Assembly: GCF_002778275.1 (NCBI RefSeq)
Contig: NZ_NESG01000001.1
Coordinates: forward strand, 124,001-188,000
Direction: 5' to 3'
Length of the DNA stretch: 64,000 nucleotides
Source: Limnohabitans sp. G3-2
GTDB lineage: Bacteria > Pseudomonadota > Gammaproteobacteria > Burkholderiales > Burkholderiaceae_C
The translations under genes were made by a program, and so were the position numbers. Under the pieces are notes generated by a model. That model searched no databases. It was not told the origin of the DNA and saw only the letters and a program-made list of their open reading frames with translations. This document shows positions 18,547-27,519 of this stretch, one piece after another (within the stretch, counting starts at the first letter, position 1; every line of letters begins with the position of its first letter).

Positions 18547-19536
18547 ATGAATGCCCAGCCCTTGAAGATCGTTTTTCACGGCCAAAACGCCGCCAATTTC
18601 CGCCTGGGTTTTGAGGCACTCATTGGCCCGCAACACAGCATCGCTGACCTGAGCGATGCACTGGACAGGCCGGGTGAACGCGAACAATACGAATCTGCGG
18701 ATGTGGTGATCGGCATCAAGCTGAACGAGAGCATGCCTGCGCCGCGCAAAGCCCGTCTGTTCCATGCGCCCGCGGCTGGCACCGATGCGGTCAACCCTGC
18801 ACTGCTGCCCGCTTCGTGCGTCTTGGCCAATTGTTTTGGCCACGAAAACGCCATCGCGGAATACGTCATGGCCGCTTTGCTGATGCGCCATGTCCCTTTG
18901 GCACAAGCCGACCAAGACCTGCGCCAGCAACGCTGGACCTTTTGGGCCGGACGCCAGGCCGCCTTGCGCACTGAAATGGGCGCTCAAACACTGGGCCTGC
19001 TGGGCTTTGGCCACATTGCCCAAACCATCGCCCACCGCGCCAAAGCTTTTGGCATGTGCGTGCATGTGGCCAACCGCAGCCCCATCGCGCACCCGCTGGT
19101 TGACCAAAGTTGGACCTTGGACAACTTGAAGGACTTCATGGCCAGCGCCGACACGGTGGTGGTGAGCTTGCCGCTCACGGACAACACCTTGGGCTTGGTG
19201 GATGCGCCCGCTTTGGCCGCCATGCGGCCGGATGCCCTGCTGGTCAACGTCGGGCGCGGGGCCGTGATCGATGAGCAAGCCCTGTACAAGGCCTTGGCTG
19301 GTCGCCAAATTGGCGGCGCCGTGATCGACACCTGGTACCAGTACCCCACGCCCACGCAAACCGAGTGCGCCCCCTCCAAGTTCGACTTTGCCGCGCTCGA
19401 CAACGTGCTGATGACGCCCCACATGTCGGGCTGGACAGCAGGCACCGTGCGCCGCCGACAAGAGACACTGGCCGACAACATTGGCCGCTTGAGCCGAGGC
19501 GAGCCCTTGGTCAACGTGTTGCGCGGTCTGCCCTGA
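18547..19536 (+). CDS. NAD-dependent 2-hydroxyacid dehydrogenase family protein
   Basis: 329 residues from MNAQPLKIVFHGQNAANFR. The nucleotide-binding motif is GLLGFGHIAQTIAHRAKAFG; catalytic Arg is probably in NVGRGAVIDE and the His in TPHMSGWT. HxxGWT resembles the phosphonate/formate-dehydrogenase branch of the D-isomer-specific 2-hydroxyacid dehydrogenases. Substrate is not evident. It is encoded beside, but on the opposite strand to, the LacI-type regulator of the gluconate locus and may or may not belong to that regulon; no copy of the operator motif is visible in front of it. Confidence 0.85.
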   Translation: MNAQPLKIVFHGQNAANFRLGFEALIGPQHSIADLSDALDRPGEREQYESADVVIGIKLNESMPAPRKARLFHAPAAGTDAVNPALLPASCVLANCFGHENAIAEYVMAALLMRHVPLAQADQDLRQQRWTFWAGRQAALRTEMGAQTLGLLGFGHIAQTIAHRAKAFGMCVHVANRSPIAHPLVDQSWTLDNLKDFMASADTVVVSLPLTDNTLGLVDAPALAAMRPDALLVNVGRGAVIDEQALYKALAGRQIGGAVIDTWYQYPTPTQTECAPSKFDFAALDNVLMTPHMSGWTAGTVRRRQETLADNIGRLSRGEPLVNVLRGLP

Positions 19537-19653
19537 AGAACACTGGGCCTGACGGGGCGCGCGGGCACAGGGCGCGGCGCTGATGCAAACGCGAATTGGT
19601 TTTTTTGGGGGGGCGCGCCTGCGGCCGGATGCCTGCAGCGCTGAGCAGACGGC

Positions 19654-20709
19654 TCAGGTGCTTTGCCGCTGCAAAATTTCAAAGCCCAAGTCCACTTGGG
19701 CCGATGCCGGGGCCTCGCTGCGCATCAGCGTCAGCAGCATCTCGGCTGCGGCTTGCCCGATTTGGGCCCGTGGCGTGCGCACGGTGGTCAGCGGCGGCAA
19801 CATTTGGTCGCTGCCCGTCAGATCGTTGAAGCCCGCAATCGCCACCTGCGAGGGCACCTGGATGCCCATGCGCAAAGCCGCCATCAAAGCGCCTTGCGCC
19901 AAATCGTCGTTGCAAAAGAAGATGGCGTCGACCGCAGGGCGCTGGCGCATGATCTGCTCGAACAGCACGCCGCCCAATGCCAAGGACGAGGGTGCAGGGT
20001 TCAAGAACTCCAGCGCAGGTTCGTAATAGCCGGCCTCTTGCAGTGCGGTGCGCCAACCGTACAGGCGCTGCATCACCCGCGGATCGAGTTGCGCCGCGGC
20101 AAAAGCGATGCGTGTGCGCCCCGTCTGCAACAAATGCCGCGTCATGGCAGCGCCAGCGTCGGTCTGCCGAAAACCCACGCAATACGGGCCCTCCCCCTGA
20201 TCTGCCGCAGGCAGGTCCATCAGGTGCACGCAAGGCACCTGGCTGCTGTCCATGAGTTGGCGGGTCACGGGGTTGTGGTCCAGCCCGGTGACCAGCAGAC
20301 CTGCTGGGCGGTGCAAGAGTTGTTCGCGCAACAGTTGTTCTTCTTCGCTCGCGTCGTAGTGCGTCACACCCATCAAGGTTTGATAACCGGCGGCACGCAA
20401 TGTTTTTTGCGCCGCATCGAGCAAGTCCACGAACAAGGCGTTGGACAGCAGCGGAATCAGAATGGCCACGTGGTTGCTGCGCTGCGATGCCAAAGCCCGC
20501 GCGGCAGGGTCAGGCACATAACCGAGCTTGACCGAGACCGCTTGCACGCGTTCGATCAAGGCCGGGTCCACCGCCCGCTCGCCACGCAAGGCCCTCGACA
20601 CGGTGCTGGGGCTGACCCCGGCCGCTTGGGCCACATCGGTCAGCGTCACACGGCCCGTGGCACGGTGGCTTTTGGCAGTCCGAACAATGGGCAAAAGAGG
20701 CGAAGACAA
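19654..20709 (-). CDS. LacI-family transcriptional regulator of the gluconate/ketogluconate locus
   Basis: 351 residues. An N-terminal helix-turn-helix (VTLTDVAQAAGVSPSTVSRALRG, about residues 21-43) is followed by the hinge helix region (PDPAARALASQRS) and a periplasmic-binding-protein-like effector domain. Sequence and neighbourhood resemble GntR-type LacI repressors of gluconate utilisation. It is divergent from the sugar-acid operon starting at 20905, and the gap between them holds two matching palindromes of LacI type. The ligand is probably gluconate, ketogluconate or a phosphate of them (inference from neighbours). Confidence 0.88.
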   Translation of the reverse strand: MSSPLLPIVRTAKSHRATGRVTLTDVAQAAGVSPSTVSRALRGERAVDPALIERVQAVSVKLGYVPDPAARALASQRSNHVAILIPLLSNALFVDLLDAAQKTLRAAGYQTLMGVTHYDASEEEQLLREQLLHRPAGLLVTGLDHNPVTRQLMDSSQVPCVHLMDLPAADQGEGPYCVGFRQTDAGAAMTRHLLQTGRTRIAFAAAQLDPRVMQRLYGWRTALQEAGYYEPALEFLNPAPSSLALGGVLFEQIMRQRPAVDAIFFCNDDLAQGALMAALRMGIQVPSQVAIAGFNDLTGSDQMLPPLTTVRTPRAQIGQAAAEMLLTLMRSEAPASAQVDLGFEILQRQST

Positions 20710-20747
20710 GGGTTAATCCGTAGGAGAGGTGGGCACTGAAGTCGATA

Positions 20748-20761
20748 GGATAGCGCTATCC
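20748..20761. promoter_or_regulatory. LacI-type operator 1
   Basis: Perfect 14-bp palindrome GGATAGCGCTATCC with the central CG step typical of LacI-family sites, 39 bp upstream of the regulator start. It shares GGAYAGCGCTRTCC with operator 2. Confidence 0.75.
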
Positions 20762-20858
20762 CAAATGGGGGCGTGAAGATTTTGAAAAGCCCAGCCCAAG
20801 TGGGATGGGTATGTGTTGTCTGTTGAAGCATCGTCTTTGCTTCGTTTTTTTGAATTTC

Positions 20859-20876
20859 TTGGACAGCGCTGTCCAA
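20859..20876. promoter_or_regulatory. LacI-type operator 2
   Basis: Perfect 18-bp palindrome TTGGACAGCGCTGTCCAA, 29 bp upstream of the dehydrogenase start. Distance to operator 1 is about 113 bp centre to centre, so looping or independent control of both divergent promoters is possible. Confidence 0.8.
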
Positions 20877-20904
20877 AACATGTTTTCTGACTGGAAAAAC
20901 CGAC

Positions 20905-21864
20905 GTGTCCAAACCCGATGTGCTGGCTGTCGCCAAACTTCACCCCTTCTACCAACAAGCCTTGGAATCTGTCTACACCGTGCACGACCGCACGCATGTG
21001 ACGAACCCGGCCGCTTTTGCGGCCCTCGCCCCCCGCATCGTGGGTGTGGCTGGAACGGGTGAGGCCAGCGTGCCGCGCAGCCTGCTCTCGCAGCTGCCCC
21101 AGGCCAAAGTGGTCGCGGTGTTTGGCGTGGGCTACGACGGTGTGGATGTGCCCGCCGCCATCGAACACGGCATCCCCGTCACCCACACCCCCGATGTGTT
21201 GACCGACGATGTGGCCGATCTGGCCATGGGCTTGGTGCTGTCGGTGGGTCGCGCCATCCCTCAGGCCGACCAGTTTGTGCGTGCCGGCCAGTGGCCCAGC
21301 GGCCCCATGACCTTGGGCCGCAAAGTCTCGGGGGCCCGCTTGGGCATTGTGGGTTTGGGCCGCATTGGCAAAGCCATCGCCCAACGGGCCAGTGCTTTTG
21401 GCATGTCGATCGCCTACACCGCACGCACGGCCAAGGCCGATTCCGGCTACAAGTTCTACCCATCGGCTGCCGAGCTGGCCGCGCATGTGGATTTTTTGGT
21501 GGCCATCACCCCCGGCGGCGCAGGCACCAAACACCTGATCAACGCCGAGGTGCTCAAGGCCCTGGGCCCACGCGGCTTTTTGATCAATGTGGCGCGGGGC
21601 AGCGTGGTCGATGAGGACGCCCTGATCACCGCCCTGCAAAACGGCACCATCGCGGGTGCGGGTCTGGATGTGTTTGCCAACGAACCCCATGTGCCCGATG
21701 CGCTTTGGAGCCTGCGCAACGTGGTCTTGACCCCGCACATGGCCAGTGCCACCACCGAAACGCGCCAAGCCATGGCCGATCTGGCTTTTGCCAACATGCA
21801 AGCCGGTATTTCCGGCCAGCCCTTGCTCACGCCTGTGCCTGAGTGCGCTGGCCTGGTGAAGTGA
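20905..21864 (+). CDS. 2-hydroxyacid dehydrogenase, probably 2-ketogluconate/hydroxypyruvate reductase
   Basis: 319 residues from a GTG at 20905. Rossmann motif GIVGLGRIGKAIAQRASAFG, catalytic Arg in NVARGSVVDE, Glu in FANEPHVP and His in TPHMASAT are all present, the GhrB-like pattern. In this operon, with gluconokinase, IdnO, IdnD and Gnd, reduction of 2-keto-gluconate to gluconate is the most sensible role (inference). First gene of the plus-strand operon, controlled by the operator just upstream; gntK follows after 16 bp. Confidence 0.85.
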   Translation: MSKPDVLAVAKLHPFYQQALESVYTVHDRTHVTNPAAFAALAPRIVGVAGTGEASVPRSLLSQLPQAKVVAVFGVGYDGVDVPAAIEHGIPVTHTPDVLTDDVADLAMGLVLSVGRAIPQADQFVRAGQWPSGPMTLGRKVSGARLGIVGLGRIGKAIAQRASAFGMSIAYTARTAKADSGYKFYPSAAELAAHVDFLVAITPGGAGTKHLINAEVLKALGPRGFLINVARGSVVDEDALITALQNGTIAGAGLDVFANEPHVPDALWSLRNVVLTPHMASATTETRQAMADLAFANMQAGISGQPLLTPVPECAGLVK

Positions 21865-21880
21865 ACGGCGGCCTCCAGCC

Positions 21881-22405
21881 ATGAACCACTTGCCTTTGCG
21901 TTTGATCGTCATGGGCGTGTCCGGTTGCGGCAAGTCGACCATGGCGGCCGCCTTGGGCGAGCGCCTGGGCCTCGACATGGTGGACGGCGATGACCTGCAC
22001 TTGCCCGAGAGCGTGGCCAAAATGCGTGCGGGTGTGGCCTTGCAGGATGAGGACCGCTGGCCCTGGCTGGACCGCATCGGCCATTACTTGGCGCAAGCCC
22101 ATGCGCCAGGGCGCGTGGTGGCCTGCTCGGCGCTCAAACGCGTTTACCGCGACCGCATCCGTGAACAAGCGGGTGAGGTGTGCTTTGTCTTCCTCGACGG
22201 CGAGTTCGACTTGATTCAAAAGCGCATGCACCAACGCGTGGGCCATTACATGCAGCCCGGTTTGCTGGACAGTCAGTTCCGCACCCTTGAAAAACCCCAG
22301 GCCGATGAGCGCGACGTGGTTCGCCTGCCCATCACCGAACCCGTGCAGGACATGGTCGAGCAAGCGCTCCAAGCCCTGAACGCTCGCCTGCACCCTGCCC
22401 TCTGA
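21881..22405 (+). CDS. gntK: Gluconokinase
   Basis: 174-residue kinase converting gluconate plus ATP to 6-phosphogluconate. Walker A MGVSGCGKST is followed by the family motif DGDDLHLPESVAKMRAG and DEDRWPWL; ACSALKRVYRDRIR is the LID-region signature. Length is typical of GntK/IdnK. The product feeds both gnd at the end of this operon and edd/eda at 57.5-60 kb. Confidence 0.95.
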   Translation: MNHLPLRLIVMGVSGCGKSTMAAALGERLGLDMVDGDDLHLPESVAKMRAGVALQDEDRWPWLDRIGHYLAQAHAPGRVVACSALKRVYRDRIREQAGEVCFVFLDGEFDLIQKRMHQRVGHYMQPGLLDSQFRTLEKPQADERDVVRLPITEPVQDMVEQALQALNARLHPAL

Positions 22406-22427
22406 TTTTTTTGAAAGTCCCCTCATC

Positions 22428-22766
22428 ATGTTCATCCGCTGCGCATTTTTCCAAGGCAACGTCAAACCCGGCATGGAAGACGCGTTCAACCGCTACATCC
22501 GTGAAAAACTGGTGCCTCTGTGGACCCGCTTCCCTGGCGCGCAAGAAGTGCGCGTGCTCCGCCAAGTCGAGAGCGATGTGAGCGATCCGCACTTTGGCAT
22601 GGTGCTGTCGGTGCGTTACCCCAGCCGCGAGTCGATTGAGATCGCTTTGGCCTCGGCCGTGCGTCTAGAAAGTCGCGAGGTGTCCAAGGATTTGATCGCC
22701 ATGTTCGATGGCACTGTGTTTCACACCGTCTTCAGCGCGGACGAATACGCGCTGCCCACCGATTGA
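22428..22766 (+). CDS. Small dimeric alpha/beta-barrel-like protein
   Basis: 112 residues starting MFIRCAFFQGNVKPGMEDAF. The pattern of an N-terminal beta strand, amphipathic helix and later VLSVRYPSRESIEIALAS resembles the ferredoxin-like dimeric barrel (Dabb/EthD) proteins often encoded in sugar-acid operons. No catalytic residue is obvious. It sits between gntK and the TRAP receptor gene and is probably co-transcribed. Function unknown; a mutarotase or lactone-handling role would be speculation. Confidence 0.6.
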   Translation: MFIRCAFFQGNVKPGMEDAFNRYIREKLVPLWTRFPGAQEVRVLRQVESDVSDPHFGMVLSVRYPSRESIEIALASAVRLESREVSKDLIAMFDGTVFHTVFSADEYALPTD

Positions 22767-22805
22767 TTTTTTTCGACCGTCCTTTTTTAACCAGGAGACA
22801 AAACC

Positions 22806-23780
22806 ATGAAACTTTCCCGCATCCTTCTCGCCTGCCTCGTGGCCGCCGTCGGCTCCAGCGCTTACGCTGCCAAGTTCAACCTGAAAATGGGCCACGCCGT
22901 CAACGCCACCGATGGCCAGCACGCCGCCGCCCTGAAGCTGGCCGAGTTGGTCAAGCAGCGCACCAACGGCGATGTCGAAATCACCGTGTTCCCAGCCAAC
23001 CAATTGGGCAATGACGCCGCCATGATCAACGGCACACGCGGCGGCACGATCGACATCGTCTCGAGCGGTGCCTCCAACTTCAACGGCATCGTGCCCAACA
23101 CCGCCGCCATGGAGTTGCCCTTTGTGTTTCGCAGTGCGCAACACGCCTACACCGTGCTCGACGGTGCTGTGGGCACAGGCGTTCTGAATGAATTGGCCCC
23201 GCACGGCCTGAAGGGCCTGGCCTACTGGGAAAACGGCTGGCGCGCTTTCACCAACAACAAGCGCCCGGTCAACAAGCCTGACGATCTGAAGGGCCTGAAG
23301 ATCCGCTCCACGCCCAACCCGTACCACATCCAAGCGTTCAAGCTGCTGGGCATGAACCCCTCGCCCATGCCAATTGCCGAGCTGTACACCGCGCTGGAAA
23401 CCGGCACCTTTGACGCCCAAGAGCACCCGATCAACGTGACCTGGTCCTCCAAGTTTTACGAAGTGCAAAAGCACCTCACGGTCAGTAACCACGTTTACTC
23501 GCCCCTGGTCGTGGCCATGAACAAAGCCAAGTTCGACAGCTTGCCGGCCAACTACCAAAAAGTGGTGGTGGATGCCGCACGCGAAGCGGCCACTTACCAG
23601 CGCAGCTTGAACGCGTCCAACGCAGGCAAGGTGATCTCGGAACTGAAGAAATCGGGCATGCAAGTGATCGAGAACGTGGACATGGCCCCGTTCCAGAAGA
23701 TCGTTTCGGCTGAAATTGCCAAGACTTTCGGCGAGAAAAACGGCCCGGCTTTGCTCAAAGCCATCGAAGACACCAAGTGA
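22806..23780 (+). CDS. dctP: TRAP transporter substrate-binding protein (DctP family)
   Basis: 324 residues with a signal peptide ending SSAYA, preceded by an AGGAGA ribosome binding site. The mature protein shows the DctP signatures KMGHAVNATDGQH, the AYWENGWRAFTNNKRPV block and LKGLKIRSTPNPYH, whose Arg normally salt-bridges the substrate carboxylate. Periplasmic receptor for a sugar acid; the operon suggests gluconate, ketogluconate or idonate. It is separated from the membrane subunits by a terminator hairpin that probably raises receptor expression over the permease. Confidence 0.93.
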   Translation: MKLSRILLACLVAAVGSSAYAAKFNLKMGHAVNATDGQHAAALKLAELVKQRTNGDVEITVFPANQLGNDAAMINGTRGGTIDIVSSGASNFNGIVPNTAAMELPFVFRSAQHAYTVLDGAVGTGVLNELAPHGLKGLAYWENGWRAFTNNKRPVNKPDDLKGLKIRSTPNPYHIQAFKLLGMNPSPMPIAELYTALETGTFDAQEHPINVTWSSKFYEVQKHLTVSNHVYSPLVVAMNKAKFDSLPANYQKVVVDAAREAATYQRSLNASNAGKVISELKKSGMQVIENVDMAPFQKIVSAEIAKTFGEKNGPALLKAIEDTK

Positions 23781-23798
23781 TGGTTTGAGTGAGAACAC

Positions 23799-23824
23799 GC
23801 CCCCTCCTTGGAGGGGGCTTTTTT
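23799..23824 (+). terminator. Intra-operon terminator after dctP
   Basis: Stem GCCCCCTCC / GGAGGGGGC with a TT loop and six T residues. It lies between dctP and dctQ, so it likely attenuates transcription of the permease genes. Confidence 0.85.
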
Positions 23825-23835
23825 GTGAATGCGCT

Positions 23836-24375
23836 ATGAAAAAAATCAACGACCTCTTCTTCAAGCTGGCAGAGTTCACGCTGGTCATCATGTTGTCCGC
23901 CATGGTCATCATGGTGTTTGGCAACGTGGTGCTGCGCTACGGTTTCAACGACGGCATCATCAGCTCGGAGGAGTTGTCGCGGTTTTTGTTCATCTGGATC
24001 ACCTTTTTGGGCGCCATCGTCACCATGCGTGAAAACGGCCACCTGGGTTTGGACTCGGTGGTGCGCAAGCTGGGTTTGCAAGGCAAGAAAATCGCCTTCG
24101 CCATTTCCAATGTGCTGATGCTCGGCTGCTGCGTACTGATGTTTTACGGCACCTTGAAGCAACATGGCATCAACGCCAGCACGCGCTCGGCCGTGACCGA
24201 AATCCCCATGAGCTGGGTGTACGGCGTGGGCTACCTGACCAGCGTGGCCATGGGCCTGATGATCATCGGCAAACTGGTGCAGTTGGCCAAAGGCAATTTC
24301 AATGAATCCGATTTGATCCAGGTGCAAGACTCTGAAGAGGTTGTGACCGCCCACACCCAAGAGGCCGCCAAATGA
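23836..24375 (+). CDS. dctQ: TRAP transporter small membrane subunit (DctQ)
   Basis: 179 residues from MKKINDLFFKLAEFTLVIM, with four predicted membrane helices (about residues 14-38, 50-68, 88-110, 130-152). The LRYGFNDGIISSEELSRFLFIW motif is characteristic of DctQ. Together with DctM it forms the sodium-coupled inner-membrane permease. An in-frame upstream ATG at 23716 overlaps dctP and the terminator and is rejected. Its stop overlaps the dctM start (ATGA). Confidence 0.92.
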   Translation: MKKINDLFFKLAEFTLVIMLSAMVIMVFGNVVLRYGFNDGIISSEELSRFLFIWITFLGAIVTMRENGHLGLDSVVRKLGLQGKKIAFAISNVLMLGCCVLMFYGTLKQHGINASTRSAVTEIPMSWVYGVGYLTSVAMGLMIIGKLVQLAKGNFNESDLIQVQDSEEVVTAHTQEAAK

Positions 24376-25655
24376 CCGTACTTGTTTTCATTGTTTCGCT
24401 GCTCGCCGCCATGGCGCTGGGCATGCCGCTGGCGTTTTCTCTGCTCGTCTCGGGCGTGGCCCTGATGCTGCACTTGGACAACTTCGACACCCAGATCGTC
24501 TCGCAAAACCTGATCAACGGCGCCGACAACTTTCCGCTCATGGCCGTGCCTTTTTTCATGCTGGCGGGTGAGTTGATGAACGCGGGCGGCATGAGCCGGC
24601 GCATCGTGAACTCGGCCATGGTCTGGGTCGGGCACTTCCGGGGTGGCTTGGGCTATGTGGCGGTGTTTGCCGCCATCGTCATGGCCAGCTTGTCGGGCTC
24701 GGCCGTGGCCGACACCGCCGCCTTGGCCGCCGTGCTGATGCCCATGATGCGCGACGCGGGTTACCGCATGGACCGCTCTGCGGGCTTGATTGCTGCGGGC
24801 GGCATCATCGCGCCCGTGATCCCACCCTCGATTGGTTTCATTTTGTTTGGCGTGATCGGCGGCGTGTCGATTTCCAAACTGTTCATGGCCGGCATTTTCC
24901 CGGGACTCATGATGGGCCTGGCCTTGATCGTGACCTGGTGGATCGTGGCGCGCAAAGACAATGTGGTGGTGGCCGAGAAAGTGCCGTTCAAAAAGCGTAT
25001 TTCAGTGACCATCAACGCGTTTTGGTCTTACCTGCTGGCCATCACCATCATCGGCGGCATGAAGATGGGCATTTTCACGCCCACCGAAGCCGCCGTGGTG
25101 GCGGTGGTGTATTCCTTGTTCGTGGGCCTGTTCATTTACCGCGAAATCCAATTCAAAGACCTGTACCGCATCATCTTGGCTGCGGCCAAAACTTCTTCGG
25201 TGGTGATGTTCTTGGTGGCAGCGGCCTTGGTGTCGGCCTGGCTCATCACGGTGGCCAATATCCCGGCGCAGATCGTCGAAATTTTGCGCCCCTTCATCGA
25301 CAACCAAACCCTGCTGATGGTCATGCTGATGCTGCTGGTGATGATCGTGGGCACCGCGCTCGACTTTGCACCCACCGTCCTGATCCTCACGCCCGTGCTC
25401 ATGCCCTTGGTGCGCGAGGCCGGCATTGACCCGGTTTATTTTGGCGTGCTGTTCATCATGAACAACGCCATCGGCTTGCTGACCCCACCTGTGGGCACCG
25501 TGCTCAACGTGGTGTGCGGCGTGGGCCGCATTCCCATGCACGACGTCATCCGTGGCGTCATGCCTTTCCTGCTCTCTCAGGTCGTGGTCATGGGCTCGCT
25601 GATCGCCTTCCCAAGCCTGGTGATGGTCCCTCTGAAATGGTTGCTGATGCGATGA
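24372..25655 (+). CDS. dctM: TRAP transporter large membrane subunit (DctM)
   Basis: 427 residues, about twelve hydrophobic segments. Family signatures include VPFFMLAGELMNAGGMSRRIV, SLSGSAVADTAALAAVLMPMM, and IPPSIGFILFGV. It is the transport channel of the TRAP system and is translationally coupled to dctQ before it and idnO after it (4-bp overlaps on both sides). Confidence 0.95.
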   Translation: MTVLVFIVSLLAAMALGMPLAFSLLVSGVALMLHLDNFDTQIVSQNLINGADNFPLMAVPFFMLAGELMNAGGMSRRIVNSAMVWVGHFRGGLGYVAVFAAIVMASLSGSAVADTAALAAVLMPMMRDAGYRMDRSAGLIAAGGIIAPVIPPSIGFILFGVIGGVSISKLFMAGIFPGLMMGLALIVTWWIVARKDNVVVAEKVPFKKRISVTINAFWSYLLAITIIGGMKMGIFTPTEAAVVAVVYSLFVGLFIYREIQFKDLYRIILAAAKTSSVVMFLVAAALVSAWLITVANIPAQIVEILRPFIDNQTLLMVMLMLLVMIVGTALDFAPTVLILTPVLMPLVREAGIDPVYFGVLFIMNNAIGLLTPPVGTVLNVVCGVGRIPMHDVIRGVMPFLLSQVVVMGSLIAFPSLVMVPLKWLLMR

Positions 25656-26419
25656 ACGTTCTGAATTCCTTCAATTTATCGGGCCACCGTGCCCTGATCA
25701 CCGGCTCTTCAGCAGGCATTGGCCTGGCGCTGGCCGAAGCCCTGGCCCAAGCCGGGGCCCACGTGGTGTTGAACGGCCGCACGGCCAGCAAAGTCGATGC
25801 CGCCGCACAGCACTTGAAAGCGCAAGGCCTGTCGGTCAGCACCTCGGTGTTTGACGTGACCGATGCGGACAGCGTGCGGGCGGCCGTGGACCGCATCGAA
25901 GCCGAGGCACCGATCGACATCCTGGTCAACAACGCGGGCATGCAGATACGGGGCCCGCTGCACGAGTACCAAGATGCCGACTGGCACACCCTCATGAAGA
26001 CCAACCTGGACAGCGTGTACTACGTGGGCCAGGCCGTCGCCAAGAAAATGATTCCGCGTGGACGCGGCAAGATCATCAACATCTGCTCGGTGCAAAGCGA
26101 GCTGGGACGACCCGGCATTGCACCCTACACCGCCACCAAAGGCGCTGTGAAAATGCTCACCAAGGGCATGGCCATCGACTGGGGCCAGTTCGGCATCAAC
26201 GTCAACGGCATTGGCCCGGGCTATTTCAAAACCGAGCTGAACCAGAAACTGGTCGATGACCCCACTTTCAGCGGCTGGCTCGTCGGCCGCACACCCAGCC
26301 GCCGCTGGGGCGATGTGCAAGACTTGGGCGGTGCAGCCGTCTTTTTGGCCTCAGACGCCTCGCGTTTTGTCAATGGCCACATCCTTTATGTCGACGGCGG
26401 CGTGACCGCCACCCTTTGA
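25652..26419 (+). CDS. idnO: Gluconate 5-dehydrogenase (5-keto-gluconate reductase), SDR family
   Basis: 255 residues from MNVLNSFNLSGHRALITGSS, an ATG overlapping the dctM stop. Cofactor motif TGSSAGIG, NNAG, and catalytic Ser-Tyr-Lys (CSVQSE ... YTATKGA) are intact. The C-terminus VNGHILYVDGGVTATL is typical. It interconverts 5-keto-D-gluconate and D-gluconate. Its place between a TRAP transporter and an idonate-dehydrogenase-like gene supports IdnO over other SDRs. Confidence 0.85.
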   Translation: MNVLNSFNLSGHRALITGSSAGIGLALAEALAQAGAHVVLNGRTASKVDAAAQHLKAQGLSVSTSVFDVTDADSVRAAVDRIEAEAPIDILVNNAGMQIRGPLHEYQDADWHTLMKTNLDSVYYVGQAVAKKMIPRGRGKIINICSVQSELGRPGIAPYTATKGAVKMLTKGMAIDWGQFGINVNGIGPGYFKTELNQKLVDDPTFSGWLVGRTPSRRWGDVQDLGGAAVFLASDASRFVNGHILYVDGGVTATL

Positions 26420-26439
26420 AGCTTTTGCAAGGACACCCC

Positions 26440-27480
26440 ATGAAATCCGTTGTTTGCCATTCGGCCAAAGACCTGCGCATCGAGAACACCGAACTGCCGC
26501 CTTTGGGTGAAAACCAGTTGCTTGTGAATGTGGCCTATGGCGGCATTTGCGGCTCGGACCTGCATTACTACCAACACGGCGGCTTTGGCACCGTGCGCAT
26601 CAAGCAGCCCATCGCCTTGGGCCATGAAATTTCGGGGGTGGTGAGCGGCGTGGGTTCGGGGGTGAGCAGCGTGCCCAAGGGCCAGCGCATCGCCATCTCC
26701 CCGTCTCGCCCCTGCGGGCAGTGCCGCTTTTGCCAAGCGGGTCAGCACAACCATTGCCTGCACATGCGCTTTTACGGCAGCGCCATGCCCTTCCCGCACA
26801 TCCAGGGCGGGTTCAGCGAGCAGCTCATCATCGAGGGCTACCAAGCCCACCCGATTGCCGACCACCTGAGCTTGTCCGAAGCCGCTTTGGCCGAGCCTTT
26901 GTCCGTGGGCTTGCACGCCATCCAACGGGCCGGCAGTGTGCTGGGCAAGCAGGTGCTGGTGACGGGCTGCGGCCCCATTGGCTCGCTCTTGATCGGCGCT
27001 TTGCGCCGAGCGGGTGCGGCCCGCATCGTGGCCGCCGACATCGCCGAATTGCCTTTGAAGTGCGCCAAGGAGATGGGCGCGGACGAGACCATCAACCTCA
27101 AAACCCAGCCCCAAGCGCTGGACGCCTACAAAGTGGACAAAGGACAGTTTGACGTGGTGTTTGAAGCCTCGGGCAGCGAAGCGGCTTTGCGCGTGGGCCT
27201 GGACACCATCGTGCCGCGTGGCGTGTTGATCACGGTGGGCATGGGCGGCGACATCAGCCTGCCCATGACGCAAGTGGTGGCCAAAGAGGTGGACCTGCGC
27301 GGCACCTTCCGCTTCCACGCCGAATTTGCCACCGCGGTGCGTTTTTTGAACGAAGGCCTGGTCAATGGCAAGCCCGTCATCACCAGCGTCTTGCCGCTGG
27401 AGCGCGCCATCGAAGCGTTTGACTTGGCCGCGGACAAGAGCCAGTCACTCAAGGTACAGATTTCTTTCCAAAACGCCTGA
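26440..27480 (+). CDS. idnD: L-idonate 5-dehydrogenase, zinc alcohol dehydrogenase family
   Basis: 346 residues from MKSVVCHSAKDLRIENTEL. Catalytic zinc region GGICGSDLHYYQHGG and GHEISG; structural-zinc cysteines in CGQCRFCQAGQHNHC; Rossmann motif VTGCGPIGSLLIGAL. This pattern and the DLHYYQHGGFG sequence match L-idonate 5-dehydrogenase, which makes 5-keto-D-gluconate, the substrate of IdnO encoded just before it. A role on another polyol or sugar acid is possible but less likely in this context. Confidence 0.88.
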   Translation: MKSVVCHSAKDLRIENTELPPLGENQLLVNVAYGGICGSDLHYYQHGGFGTVRIKQPIALGHEISGVVSGVGSGVSSVPKGQRIAISPSRPCGQCRFCQAGQHNHCLHMRFYGSAMPFPHIQGGFSEQLIIEGYQAHPIADHLSLSEAALAEPLSVGLHAIQRAGSVLGKQVLVTGCGPIGSLLIGALRRAGAARIVAADIAELPLKCAKEMGADETINLKTQPQALDAYKVDKGQFDVVFEASGSEAALRVGLDTIVPRGVLITVGMGGDISLPMTQVVAKEVDLRGTFRFHAEFATAVRFLNEGLVNGKPVITSVLPLERAIEAFDLAADKSQSLKVQISFQNA

Positions 27481-27519
27481 AAATCAGGGGTTTCAAGGCC
27501 TCTTTAGAAAGTTCACAAC

